64,000 nt of DNA. Origin: Bolinopsis microptera (lineage: Eukaryota; Ctenophora; Tentaculata; Lobata; Bolinopsidae). The notes under the pieces were generated by a model that ran no database searches, had not been told where the DNA came from, and was given only the letters and a program-made list of their open reading frames with translations. Below are positions 1 to 12,100 of this stretch, piece after piece; within the stretch, counting starts at the first letter, position 1, and each line of letters begins with the position of its first letter. The translations under genes were made by a program, and so were the position numbers. The stretch lies in NCBI RefSeq assembly GCF_026151205.1, contig NC_087081.1, forward strand, positions 9,921,113 to 9,985,112, written 5' to 3'.

Positions 1-114
1 GATGTAATTTCATATACGAGTTCAGGGGACCACTAGCTACAAGTAGAGCACCTAAAATCTGGGTTTTGGGCATGTTCAGGGTATTTGGCTAAATTGGGCC
101 TAATTTGGACCAAA

Positions 115-218
115 TATGGGCGTGGCTGCCCCGCGGGCACTGTTTGGCGGTTGGGGTCCCCAGTTTACCGCGGATGTATCCTTTCCCCCAAACTCTGCGG
201 TAAATCGGGGTTTTACTG
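115..218. mobile_element. End of a pogo/Tigger-like element
   Basis: The segment ends in GCGGTAAATCGGGGTTTTACTG followed by TA. Read in reverse this is CAGTAAAACCCCGATTTACC, the kind of terminal inverted repeat seen on pogo/Tigger elements, which insert at TA. The same end recurs at about 28135-28158 and on the small element at 28868-29026. The other end lies outside the window or is lost. Nothing else is seen in bases 1-480. Confidence 0.5.
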
Positions 219-484
219 TACCTGTTTACTTGAAATTGTTTTACAGTTTTCTGCTGTTAAGTAAGTTTTATGATGATCTCGGTAATTTATTGAACTTATT
301 TTCCTATATTTGTACGTTGTAGTTTTACTCGATTCGCTTTTTTAAAAACAAAGTAATGTGACTTGTAGCACCTTTCTTGCAAGGTCTTATTTTTTCAAGA
401 TCTTATCTTGTTCAATGTCCTATCTGACTAGGTCTTATCTTGTAAAGTTGTATCTTGTTCAAGGTGTTATCTTATTTTACTAGA

Positions 485-3400
485 ATGTCACGGAGCCTGA
501 CAACACGGAAGCCTTCGAAAGAATGGGGCTTTGAATCAGACTTTGCTTCCTCCGCAAACCTTTCCACAACAGACCAGGCTAGAAGAACGGACAAACAAAG
601 TGGAGAAGAGAAACAGTGCTGGCTTATCAAACATGCTCCCAAAACTAGGTATACCATCTAGTAGGGCCACAAAATATATTTCATGAATAATATGTACGCT
701 TCACGTTGACTGACCGTTAAGAAAGTAAGAATTATAATGTTGGGTGGTACCTTAGTTCCCAAAAATTTGTGTGCCATTATATTGAGCACAATTTATTTGA
801 GCCCGAAAAATTTGGGCAGAAAATTTGAACTCATTTGGGCGACCGAAAATTTGGGCACAAATTCTTCGAAAAATGAACGATTTTCCACTAAAATTTCAGT
901 TAGATATTTGCCTTAGTGGATTATTATTCCTTATTATTCCAGTCATTTTGCTTTCAATTTTAAGCATGTAGGTGGTAGTCTTATCTGGTAGTCTTATCTG
1001 AGTTGTTTCACATTATGAAATTTACTACTAAAAAATACAGTGATGATGGCACAGTACAAAATGATAGATATACAATAGTGATATTTAGTCTCTCAATCAG
1101 ATAGTTTATATTATTAGTCTACTTACACATATCTTATCATACCCCTTTCACATACAATTATCATTATGACGCCTCACCAGATGGTCGAAAGGTTTGACCA
1201 GTGTCCAGTTCTTTGAGAAAATCCTTCTTCCCCACATAGAATCAGTTCGAGCCTCCATCAACAACCCTGAGCAGAAAGCGCTACTGATATCAGATGTGTT
1301 TCGGGCCCAACACACACAGACACTAAAAGATCTGATGACAGCCAACAACTGCATCCTACAGAAAGTTCCAGCTAATATGACCCATCATCTACAGCCCCTG
1401 GACATATCTATCAATGGACTGGCTAAGAAATTCATGCGCAATAAGTACGAAGATTGGTACGCGAAAAACATAGTGTGTCAGATCAATGGAGGAGTTTCAT
1501 CAGACAATGTGAAAATTGATACCCGCTTGACAGTGATCCGTGAAGTACACGCTCGTTGGATCAACGAACTTTTTGTATATTTAAAAGGGAGGCCAGATGA
1601 TATAAGGAAAGGCTTTGAGAAGTCGGGTATAACTGATGCTTGTAAATCAGACTTTACGGTGGATGATAATCCATTTGCAGATCTTGTTTAAATCTCTAGC
1701 TATCCGTACCTCTAGCCATTTGTTTTATTAGTAGCTGTTAGCTATTCCAGTTATTTCTATTCATCTAAAATATAAGCCTCTTTATTTGGTCAAGCCATGA
1801 ATGACAGATTAGAAAACTAAAATTTCAAATATTACTTCACTTGGATATGAAGAAAAAGCCATCTTTCTATAGATTTCAGGGCCACAGGCCAAATGCCAAA
1901 AGTTTGGTTAGCAAAAAATTTAGCAGACGGAAAAGATTTATGCAATTAATTTGGTCTGCAAAAAATTTGGGCGAGAGGCCCGCTCAAATTTTTTGTCGCC
2001 CAAATTTTTGGGAATTAAGGTATGTAAAAGAATCTGTGATGTTATCATCTTCTTTACAACCACCAGGTCGTTGAATTATCCTGAAATGTAAGTATTTTGA
2101 ATGATCGTTAAATATAAAACCGAATAGGGTTTATATTTGATATTGATTTAATACTTTCCTCGAATTCAATTTCACCAATTTTGGACCTCCCGAAGTTTTG
2201 GAATTTGAACAATCTACCGTGTTCGTCAACCGCATAGATAACGTCTTCTAGTGATCGAATACCCAAAATTCTACATGGAGTTCCTACGGATATTTATAGT
2301 CGATAGCTGAAGTTCAAAGGGTGCAGGTTGTTCAGCTCGACAAAATACCGGTAGAAATTATTTCGTAGGCCCTAAAATTACTCCTCCAGATCCAGTCTTA
2401 CCCTTCAATTGGACATAACTCAATAACTGAAGTAGCTCTGATACGTCCGATTAGAACTTGTAAGACTGGCCTCCAGCTCGTCATCTATTAAAATTATCAT
2501 GACAAATTGACTACATGTTTTTCCTTATATTCCGCTCACTCACTGCTAAATTTTCAGGGGTGACCTTGCCATGCACAAGAAGAAGATAGAGTCACTCTCA
2601 AAAGTGTTGACTGAATCACTGACTCACAAACGACACAAGATTATAATCCTATCCGGGCCTCCTGGGGTGGGTAAATCTGCCACTGTACGAGCTTTAGCTA
2701 ATGATATGAGCTGCTCTTTTGAGGTTTGTCAGGTTGATTGCTAGGTTACTGGATAATGCCTGGTTACTAGGTTACTACCCGGTTACCATGGTTACTAGGA
2801 TTCATTGGGGACGGGAAGACGATTTTTCTCCAATTTGACAGTTTGACAGTTTGAACCAACAATGAGGTCATTTAACCAATGTTTAACTTAACCAATGTTT
2901 AACTTTTCCATTTATCCAGGAGTGGGTAAATCCCATAATGACTTACGAGAAAGGAATGCACTACGAGAGCGAGGTAGCAAAGTTCAGAGATTTCCTGCTG
3001 TCGTCATCTCGGTATAACTCAGTATTGGGAGATACGGATCATAGTGTAACCAAGAACCATGCCACCAGGTAAGAGATCCTATCCATTTGAGATAAATACT
3101 GTTAGATACATATAATACTGCAGATAAAGATTTGGTGTTCAAATTTGAACGTTTCGTATTTGCACTGAGCGGAACTTGTTAACTTAACCTTAGAAATTAT
3201 CATTTATAGCTATGTATAGTGCTTGTAAGTGAAAGTAAAATTAATTTACAGTTTTACCAAAGTTCTTCTTTTCTTTGTTTCCAGTCAATAGTTATGAAGT
3301 ACAAACTATAGCTGCAATCTGCATAGTGCATACCGTTTTTTTCTTTGCTTGCTAACATATCCCCAAGTTTGATCCGTTACCTGTTGTTAATTAATTAATT

Positions 3401-3653
3401 ATCTAATTAGCTGTTGCCCACACAAAATCTCTAAGCTATTCATCATGACCCCAGGAAAATAGTGCTGATAGAGGAACTTACCCAACTTCTACCTCCGACA
3501 GCCTCAAGAATTCTGGGATATAATAAAGACGTATTCCCGGACAGGACTGTATCCGGTTGTGTTGATAATATCTGACAGTGTGAGCAATGTCAAGATACCC
3601 CCGGAGCACCTCAACATTCCATTCAACCCTGTTGCGGACACTCTGATGACCAA
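485..3653 (+). CDS. RAD17: RAD17 checkpoint clamp loader, exons 1-4
   Basis: Rad17 replaces the large RFC subunit to load the 9-1-1 clamp at damaged DNA in the nucleus. Exons 485-648, 2558-2732, 2920-3068 and 3455-3653 have GT-AG borders and agreeing phases. The start at 485 gives MSRSLTTRKPSKEW, like the usual Rad17 N-terminus. Exon 1 ends with WLIKHAPKTR and exon 2 opens with GDLAMHKKKIE, matching the conserved W-K-P-ELAVHKKKIE block. Walker A is GPPGVGKS (residues about 88-95), and IVLIEEL in exon 4 is the Walker B region. Exon 4 continues to FNPVADTLM, the motif before the lid domain. Exon 4 is open only if one base, A3480, is removed: the frame changes between EEL and PNFYLRQ. The remaining exons are at 32019-35268. 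Identification is firm; whether the frameshift is real is unknown. Confidence 0.92.
750..2020 (+). mobile_element. TIR transposon with pogo-like DDE remnant, in RAD17 intron 1
   Basis: The ends CCTTAGTTCCCAAAAATTTG (from 750) and its near inverse (to 2020) form terminal repeats, flanked on both sides by TA (748-749, 2021-2022), the Tc1/mariner/pogo target. Inside, 1194-1691 encodes the C-terminal part of a CENP-B/pogo-type DDE transposase. It includes LISDVFRAQ (second catalytic Asp region) and the family signature NMTHHLQPLDISINGLAKKF, with a stop at 1691. The N-terminal DNA-binding half and first catalytic Asp are not seen, so this is a non-autonomous relic. The outer 200 bp on each side are rich in AATTTGGGC-like motifs. 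Confidence 0.75.
1194..1691 (+). pseudogene. pogo/Tigger-type transposase C-terminal fragment
   Basis: A 165-codon open stretch matches the C-terminal half of DDE_1-family transposases (CENP-B/Jerky/Tigger relatives). It has the Asp-containing block, then PANMTHHLQPLD, then a helical tail ending in NPFADLV. No ATG begins the frame and the upstream half is missing. It sits inside the TIR element 750-2020, on the sense strand of RAD17 intron 1. A host gene derived from such an element is unlikely given the truncation. Confidence 0.75.
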
Positions 3654-3921
3654 GTAAGTACGATAAGTGCGAATCCCGGTTTAAGTAAAAATGAGACATT
3701 CACAATTTTTAACAAACTTAAATGATCAATTAATGCGAAAAAAATCCTCCAGAAATACAACCCAATTAATATTAAGACAAAAAATTGTACCATTCAATAC
3801 AATTGATTAAAAAAACAAAGCAGGTCACTGAGGTCACTAATCATTAAATGGGAGCAATAAAAAATCAAGGAGTTTATATATTATATTCTATCGATGACTC
3901 AAGAATAAATCTGAAGACTGA

Positions 3922-6900
3922 AATGAATTAAAAATGAATTTGAAATGCAAGTGGTCAGTTTTCAATACTATTTTCACTTCTCATTGTAATTCACATATTC
4001 CTAAGATATCTGTCTCCGATGAATTTCAACCCCCATGGTTTGACTCAGATGTCTTTGATTTATGTAGAAAAAAGGAGCGACTACATGACGAATGGAAACA
4101 GTCTTCTAATCCAAAAAAATATTTAAAATTTTCCAAAGCTAGGAGGGATTTTAAAAATCTCGTTGATGCAAAATTGGACGCAAACTTTGAAGATGATGAT
4201 AACAGAAATCTCATTAACAAAAAGTTCTGGTCTTTTGTGAAATCTAAATCAAACTCTAATCGCATTCCTGAAACAGTCAGCTACAATGGTTGCCTACGGT
4301 CCGATCCGCAAGGACAGTGTGAGTTATTCAATAAATATTTTAACGAACAGTTTACAGAGGGTAGTGATTATGATATAGATATCGACTTTTCCAGTGACCG
4401 TGATTTTCAGGTCAATTTCGACACTTAGTACAGACAGATCCGTCTGAAAAAATCGATCTGCCGACACACAAAGCTTACAAAGGATTTTTGACGTTTTTGA
4501 GTCCTAATAGATATCCTTTATGGCTGACCAACTTTTCCAAACTTTTCCACGTGTCTTAAGGCCACTTTTTGCCACTTTACCACTTTTTACCACCTTTCTT
4601 GTTTGTCGAATATCTTTAGTTGTGAACATCGTAAAAGGTTTCGGATCAATCGAGTGTGTTCATATTACCATGAAGAAAAACTTTTGTTCTAACAATTTTT
4701 ACGTCAGATTATCAGTTAATTGGATAATTATCAATTAGCTAATTAGCAAAATTCTAAAAAATTTTTATTGGCTCAAAATGATCGGAATAGCTTAAAACAC
4801 GGAGAAAAGTAGTTTTAGAAAAACTTTGAAAATTTTTCACTTACATTTTTTTTCGAGACTTGGAAAAATTTCGAAAATTTAAAATATTTTTTTCCGCCAA
4901 AAGTGATCAAATCGCATGAAACGCGGAGAAAAATGCTTTTCAAAAAAACTTAGTGAATTTTTCCTTTCAAGAATACTTAAATCACCAATATTTGTAGTTG
5001 GAGTTCAGTAAATCGCGGCAGATTTTAATAATCAGGAATTACTAAGTGGAAAGGTCTGAAACTGAAAAACGTTAACCATACGATATAAGAGTTTCATAAC
5101 TAATTACAATACAGCCTTATCAATTTTCACAGAAACTGCACCAATGGCACAGTCAAGATCGAAAGACGAAACGATAGCCTGCTGTACTATCATTTTATTG
5201 ATTTCAATGATGAATCAGTGGGGTTAAGATAATCACATTTGTAATAAATAAAACCTCTCTGTACCGTCAATTGTGCTAATCTAAACCGGCCTACCTGGAT
5301 TACCAGACCTCTTCTTTTCCTCAACAATCAAGCCAAGTTGTTCATATAGCATTTGGTGGGCGATGTAAGTACATTATATCGAGCTGTATTCAATCACAAT
5401 ACGACACAATGCAATACGTGTATATTATATTATGGCCCTTAATGAGGTATATGAAACGTTCTATACCGTACACTTCTCGTTTCTCCCGTGAGAGGCCCGG
5501 TATGGAGAGGTTTTACAGTTTATCACGAAAACGTCTACTTAGCCTCATGACTCTTTGACAGCTCAAAGAAGGCAAGAAAAGACCAGAAAGCTTAAAATGT
5601 CAACTCGCTCTTTTCAATGCTCTTCGATCTGTCCCACATTAATCCCGAGCTGATCATCATGGGCCCCGAATATCCTGCGGGAAGAACCTGTATTTTTACT
5701 TCACAACGTCCAGATTTCAAATCAACATCCTCAATAACATTAACAATCCTTCCTGATCAGGATCTGTCTCTATTAGCAATTTCCAAAATATCCTGACTCT
5801 CGTGGAACATTTTACTGAATGAATTATTACCGGTTCTTTACTACCCCTTTCCCGACGCTCGTATCTAAATCTTATCCTTGCCCGTATGTTACCCTTGTTG
5901 ATTTTACTTTTAGCCGACCCTGACATATGGGGGTGATTTTATACCGCATAGCAAATGAAGCGGTATGCAGTACAATACAAAACAAGTCACAGTAGATGTT
6001 GGAAGGTGTATTTACACTTGCTTCCTGGATCTGGCTGTTCCTTAGTTTCCCTGGTCTGTTCTTGCCTTCTTCGAACTGTAAATGAGCCATGATGCCAAGT
6101 ATACGTTTTCGTGATAAACTGTAAAACGTCTCTATACCGGGTTTCTCACGGTTTTAAGCGTTTCATAAACCTCATTAAGAGCCATATAATATACACGTAT
6201 TGTGTCGTATTGTGATTGAATACAGCTCGATAAGTACTTACATCGCCCACCAAATGCTATATGAACAACTTGGTTTGATTGTTGAGGAAAAGAAGAGGTC
6301 TGGTAATCCAGGTAGGCCGGTTTAGATTAGCACAATTGACGGTACAGAGAGGTTTTATTTATTACAAATGTGATTATCTTAACCCCACTGATTCATCATT
6401 GAAATCAATAAAATGATAGTACAGCAGGCTATCGTTTCGTCTTTCGATCTTGACTGTGCCATTGGTGCAGTTTCTGTGAAAATTGATAAGGCTGTATTGT
6501 AATTAGTTATGAAACTCTTATATAGTTATATCGTATGGTTAACGTTTTTCAGTTTCAGACCTTTCCACTTAGTAATTCCTGATTATTAAATTCTGCCGCG
6601 ATTTACTGAACTCCAACTACAAATATTGGTGATTTAAGTATTCTTGAAACGAAAAATTCACTAAGTTTTTTTGAAAAGCATTTTTCTCCGCGTTTCATGC
6701 GATTTGATCTCTTTTGGCGGAAAAAAATATTTTAAATTTTCGAAATTTTTCCAAGTCTCGAAAAAAAATGTAAGTGAAAAATTTTCAAAGTTTTTCTAAA
6801 AACTACTTTTCTCCGTGTTTTAAGCTATTCCGATCATTTTGAGCCAATAAAATTTTTTTAGAATTTGCTAATTAGCTAATTGATAATTATCCAATTAACT

Positions 6901-8761
6901 GATAATCTGACGTAAAAATTGTTAGAACAAAAGTTTTTCTTCATGGTAATATGAACACACTCGATTGATCCGCAACCTTTTACGATGTTCACAACTAAAG
7001 ATATTCGACAAACAAGAAAGGTGGTAAAAAGTGGTAAAGTGGCAAAAAGTGGCCTTAAGACACGTGGAAAAGTTTGGAAAAGTTGGTCAGCCATAAAGGA
7101 CATCTATTAGGACTCAAAAACGTCAAAAATCCTTTGTAAGCTTTGTGTGTCGGCAGATCGATTTTTTCAGACGGATCTGTCTGTACTAACTTGTAAAATC
7201 AAAGGTTTACTTGAAAATATTGATCCAAGTAAAGCGCAAGGGGCCGACAATATCCATGGAAGAATTTTAAAGTACTGTTCAGTGAGCCTGTCTAAGCCTC
7301 TTGCTATCCTTTTTGAAGCCTCTTATAAAACTGGATGTATTCCAGCAGATTGGAAAATGGCAAACGTTGTTCCAGTTCATAAAAAAGGCTCTAAAATTGA
7401 AGTTAACAACTATAGGCCAATTTCTCTGACAAGCATTATTATGAAAATTTACGAAAAAGTAATCCGGGATGAATTGCTCAATCGATGTGAACATCTTATT
7501 GATCAACGTCAACATGGTTTTATGAGTAGGAAATCATGTACAACTCAGCTAGTAAATTTCTGTGACAGCTTAGCCCTATCTCTCAATGACAATGTTCGCA
7601 CTGACATAATATACTTTGATTTCCAAAAAGCTTTTGATTCTGTCAACCACGACATAATTCTGTTGAAGCTCAAAGAACAATATAACATTGATGCATCTCT
7701 ACTGAGATTCTTCAAGTGCTACCTTGAAAACAGATACCAAAGGGTTGTCATTGGAAATAAAATGTCTGCTCCCTGTCAGGTTAGATCAGGTGTCCCCCAG
7801 GGCTCAATTTTAGGGCCTACTTTATTTATACTTTTTCTTAATGACATTACAGAGGATTTGTCACCGGAAACAAATATAACCATGTATGCTGATGATACAA
7901 AAATATGGCGTAGAATCACGTCCCAGGATGACCATTGGCTGCTCCAGCGGGATATTAACAGTCTTCAAAATTGGGCTCATCATAATAAGATGGTGTTTCA
8001 CCCTTCAAAAAGTCACGTTCTTTCTATTACCCGAGCATATTCCATGAATCGTAGTGTTAATTTTGTGTACTCAATGAATGAAACGGCTATCGAATTCACA
8101 GACATTGAAAAAGATCTTGGAGTACATATCAATAGTAAGTTAGATTGGTCACATCACTGTGATATGATATACTCTAAGGCTAGTCAGAGGTTAGGCCTTC
8201 TAAAAAGAACATGTTACTTCACCAAGAACACTAAAAAACGTCGGGCCTTCTATCTATCTCAGGTTAGAAGTCATTTCGAACACTGCACAATTGTCTGGCG
8301 GCCTCATTCAGAAACCTCGGTGGAGAAACTTGAATCGATACAAAAAAGAGGTATCAAGTGGATCCTTAATGATATTTACTTGAGCCTTAGGGACAAAAAA
8401 AGGTATTTCATAGCGTGTAAGGAACTAAATATCCTTCCACTCTCGGTAAGGTTTGATTACAAGGATATATTATATTTTCACAATATTTTTTATGACATGT
8501 CAGTTGTGACATTTCCACCTTACTTACGACGTTTCATGGGAAGTAGGTTAAGGCGATCACATCTAGACGATCTCAGTATGATTAGTGACATTTCTCCAAG
8601 ACATTTCTAGTGACAAGTCTTACTTTTACAGAGCACACATTCTTTGGAATAAACTCCCTTGTGAATTAAGGGAAATCTCAAGACCATCCGTGTTTAAAAC
8701 CCATTTAATTAAGTACCTCTGGACAGTTCTAAACGACCATATAACATCCTCTGACAGTTAA
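3922..8761 (+). mobile_element. Non-LTR retrotransposon (LINE), 5' truncated and interrupted
   Basis: Two coding blocks belong to one LINE ORF2. Block 3922-4425 encodes the linker between endonuclease and reverse transcriptase (PPWFDSDVFDLCRKKERLHD). Block 7189-8610 encodes the reverse transcriptase, with YFDFQKAFDSVNH (motif A), GVPQGSILGPTLF (motif B) and MYADDTKIW (catalytic YADD). After about 8608 the frame shifts by one base. The C-terminal segment YFYRAHILWNKLPCELREI then continues to a stop at 8759-8761. The endonuclease is absent. The blocks are separated by a fold-back element (4426-7188); removing it with one copy of its ACT duplication makes the frame continuous. Motifs look Jockey/CR1-like, but the clade is not certain. 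An AT-rich 3' tail runs to about 8945. Confidence 0.88.
4426..7188. mobile_element. Fold-back DNA element with ~1.1-kb inverted arms, inside the LINE
   Basis: The arms 4426-5533 and 6102-7188 are near-perfect inverted copies, beginning TAGTACAGACAGATCCGTC and ending in its reverse complement. The unique centre (5534-6101) shows no recognisable protein. Flanking bases ACT at 4423-4425 and 7189-7191 are a 3-bp target duplication, which also restores the LINE reading frame. Small differences between arms (for example extra bases near 6520 and a C/T change near 6710) show the arms are not an exact mirror. The superfamily is not identified; 3-bp duplications occur in CACTA and PIF/Harbinger groups. 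Confidence 0.8.
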
Positions 8762-9179
8762 ACAATTTACCTTAATGTAACTATATTGTCTAAATATAAA
8801 TTGATAAAAAGTATAATTAATAAAATATGTTAAATAAAGTGTGTTTATAATTATGATTTATGGTACATTGTTATTTATTTGTACATTGTTATTTATTATA
8901 TTTATATTTTAGGCTGTAACCTTATTAGTTCAATGGAATAAACCTAGCATGCCTTGGTTGCAGCATCGCTTCACTTATAGGTGCATTTAGGGCCCGATGT
9001 ATATGATCAGTTTACTGGTCAACTGGTGTTTCGGTGTCCCTTATCTTGTTTACACTCGGTCACTTGTCAAGGCATGTAAGGTCATTCGGCGATATTTTCT
9101 TTGAAATAAAATGATGTATTTGTGTAACAATTTGAAAGTTTATTGATAAAAAAAAAGTGGCTGTAATTAAATATTAATA
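8762..9179. other. LINE 3' tail and minus-strand poly(A) signal region
   Basis: From 8762 to about 8945 the sequence is AT-rich LINE trailer with TTATTTATTTGTACATTG-type repeats. On the minus strand AATAAA is present at about 9138-9143, just beyond the likely last exon of lectin-like gene A. No coding region is seen. Confidence 0.4.
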
Positions 9180-12100
9180 AGTATTTAATAAGAGCCACAG
9201 ACAGTTAGGACCTCTTGACATAAGATGGAGAGATGAGTGTCTTGTGGTTGTGCTAGTTCCTTGGAAATCTGCCAAAATATGTTTAAGATTGATGGCTACA
9301 GTGAAGTTGGCGGTCGTGCTCCAAAAGTAGGCGTCTCCAGTTGTAGAGGTGGTCTCGTCAATGTGAAAAACGTCTTATTAGTTCAAGAGAAAATAGGAGG
9401 AAATGGCTAAGTTTAAACTTGTAGAAAATGAAGAACAATGCTAAGCAATTAACAGATCTTAGAAAAATGTATTAGTTCAAAGAGAAAAATAATAATTAAT
9501 ACTTTTAACTTTTTAAACGCTTAATGATTATCTTACCTGGCATGAGTAGACACTAGAAACTATACAGTGACATCTTATCAACGCAACGAATACCACTATC
9601 TCAGTTTGCGCTGTCTTCAAATCATCTCCAGATCTGATATCCTTGCAGTGCTGTAATCAAGTGTTAAAACCTTCCCATCCCCAAAACTATTGTTAATGAT
9701 TATTATTTCTCATTTAACACTAATTTCACAACTGCAAATAAATACATTTATTGAGTAAATGTATAATTATGGGTAGAAGAAAACCGTAACCTCCACAAGA
9801 GCAATTCTAACTGCACATCCACGTTTTTTGTGAACAAACTGATCCGCACAAATGTTTATGTGATTTAAACGTTTCTCAAGGCATGTTTGTAATGGGATGA
9901 GATTTTTCAACCTGGTTTAGTTCAAAATCTGTCTATAGACTAGTAGTACACAGCAGATAACTCCTTGGCCTTAGTAGGTTTTATTGGTCATTAACAGCTC
10001 TTAGATCATTGAGATACCTTTTTAAAACCATGACCCAAAATTGACGTAAATACGGAATGGGTGAGCCTCAAAATTTATTTCTAAGTATTTTTTAATATTA
10101 TGACATCATTTTACCTGGAAGTAGTGAAGTAGAGAAAATCAAATATTCTAAACTTCAAAACACTTTTCTGCTAAATAGAAAGACACTGATTGACCGCCTC
10201 GTGTCATTCAATGTCTTTGATAAACAGAAAATATTCACTTCTTAGTTCTTACCTATAAGCACACATTTTGGCAGGAATGTATAGGAAAACACCGACCCTG
10301 AAAAATATCACTATCATTCTAAATTTCTAAAGCTTCTAGGGATGACAGATATTTTGTTTCAATATTAATTATATATTAGGATAGTTCTTAGCCCATTCAC
10401 TGTATTTACTATTTAAGATATTATTATTCTTCATTAATTAACTAACCTAATTCACAAGTCAGAGTTTTATCCCCGGACATGATTGCAAATCTGCTAGGTT
10501 TCTCACATCTCACTGTAAGCCCAGTGGAATAAATTTTAAATATGACTAGGAATCCATTTTGGGAAGAAAAAAAGGCTATATATTTTTCGGCCGCTTTGCG
10601 GCCGACTTGTCACTGGTCAGCTCTTCTCCCAGGTCAAGATTAGTTTGAAATGCTTAGCGTATCCATTAGAATAATTACCGGATGAATATGCAATTGCAAA
10701 TTTTGAAATTAAATAAAAAATTTCTGAGAATTCTTTAATTTATTTGAAACGCAAGGAAATATTTTTTGAAAGAAGTATACAGCCTAGCATACAAATTTTT
10801 TCATACTATCCTTCTTCCTAACTCGGAAGATCGAGTTCTAAAAATTGACTCTCATCAGCATGATGAACGATTCGCTACTCTGAAAGTGGCTTCGACCTTG
10901 TGTCGATATTTATGGCCTGACTTTGGATCAGAAGCTTGCTTCTGCCAGGTTAAATACAACATTGGACAATAAACAATGATAAACTTAGGACTTAAAGCGG
11001 GATAGGGATGTATAATGGAGGGGGTTGTCTGCACTGTACTCTAGATGATCTAGGATGTGAAGCTTGCTTAAGCCTAGAAGACACGAGTTCCCCTGATATA
11101 GTAGCAATGGCTAGATTCACTTCCTTCCCACTTGCACTGTTGTTGACTTGTAGCTACAATATTAAATTGATTCGTGGAAATCGGTCTCGGATGTGAAGCT
11201 TCCTTAAGCGCCAAACCCTGAGAATACTGTATTACTCGAACTTCGAGAATTTTCTAAATGAATCTAGACTAAAGGAGCCAACTTGAATCCATAAAATTTT
11301 GAATGCTACATTTTAAAATACCGCTCTATATTTACACCGTTCACCAGTTAATATGGCTGGGAGGATTGGGAGGATTCATATTAGATTGTCGATTGTTTAA
11401 GATTAACTTGATATTTTAGCGTATCAGAGCTGAAATTTTGCATGACTATTTCAAATGACTATTTTACATGACTATTTTTTCATATTCCGGGATGTTGAGG
11501 AAGGAGGAATGGATAGCTCGCGTTTTCTGCGCGTTTTTTGGTGTCTGAATGCGCAAAAAATAGTCAAGCAATCTTATAGGTAAGAAATAGTCATGGAATC
11601 TAGGAATGCGCTCGATTCGAACTTCGAGTCGATAAAATGATGTAACATCGCGTTAGCCCTGAGAGCGACCAATTTTGATTTAATTTTAAATTAATGTGAA
11701 TATTTTTTCCACAAGAATCTTTTTTTACCGGTTATCAACAAATTTTGACTAGGTGTTAAATTCCTGGACGCCTGACTATTTGCCACTGGGACTGTAAGAA
11801 CAGTTCCTACTGGTACTGGTAACTCTGGTGTTAAGTCTGCTACTCCAGAAAATGCTGAACTATCAAAGCTGTTGCACACTGAAGCTAAAGTTCATTCCGT
11901 TATGATTCATACGATATTAGTATTACAAGTTTACTGGATTTCTGTTTGTTTTGAAGTTTCCAAAATATTGTTTTTCAGGAGAGTTCCTCACCAATCGAAT
12001 CGAATAATTTCATGAACAGATTTATTTTGGTTTTTATTGCCCCTTACCCAATTCTCCTGTTACCACAATTTCAGCCACAACTAAGTGTCCTGTACTCTTG

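Noticed and set aside
4520-7103. Mirrored ORFs beginning MADQLFQTFPRV in both arms of the fold-back element
   Set aside because: Identical low-complexity frames in inverted arms without any family match; not evidence of a gene.
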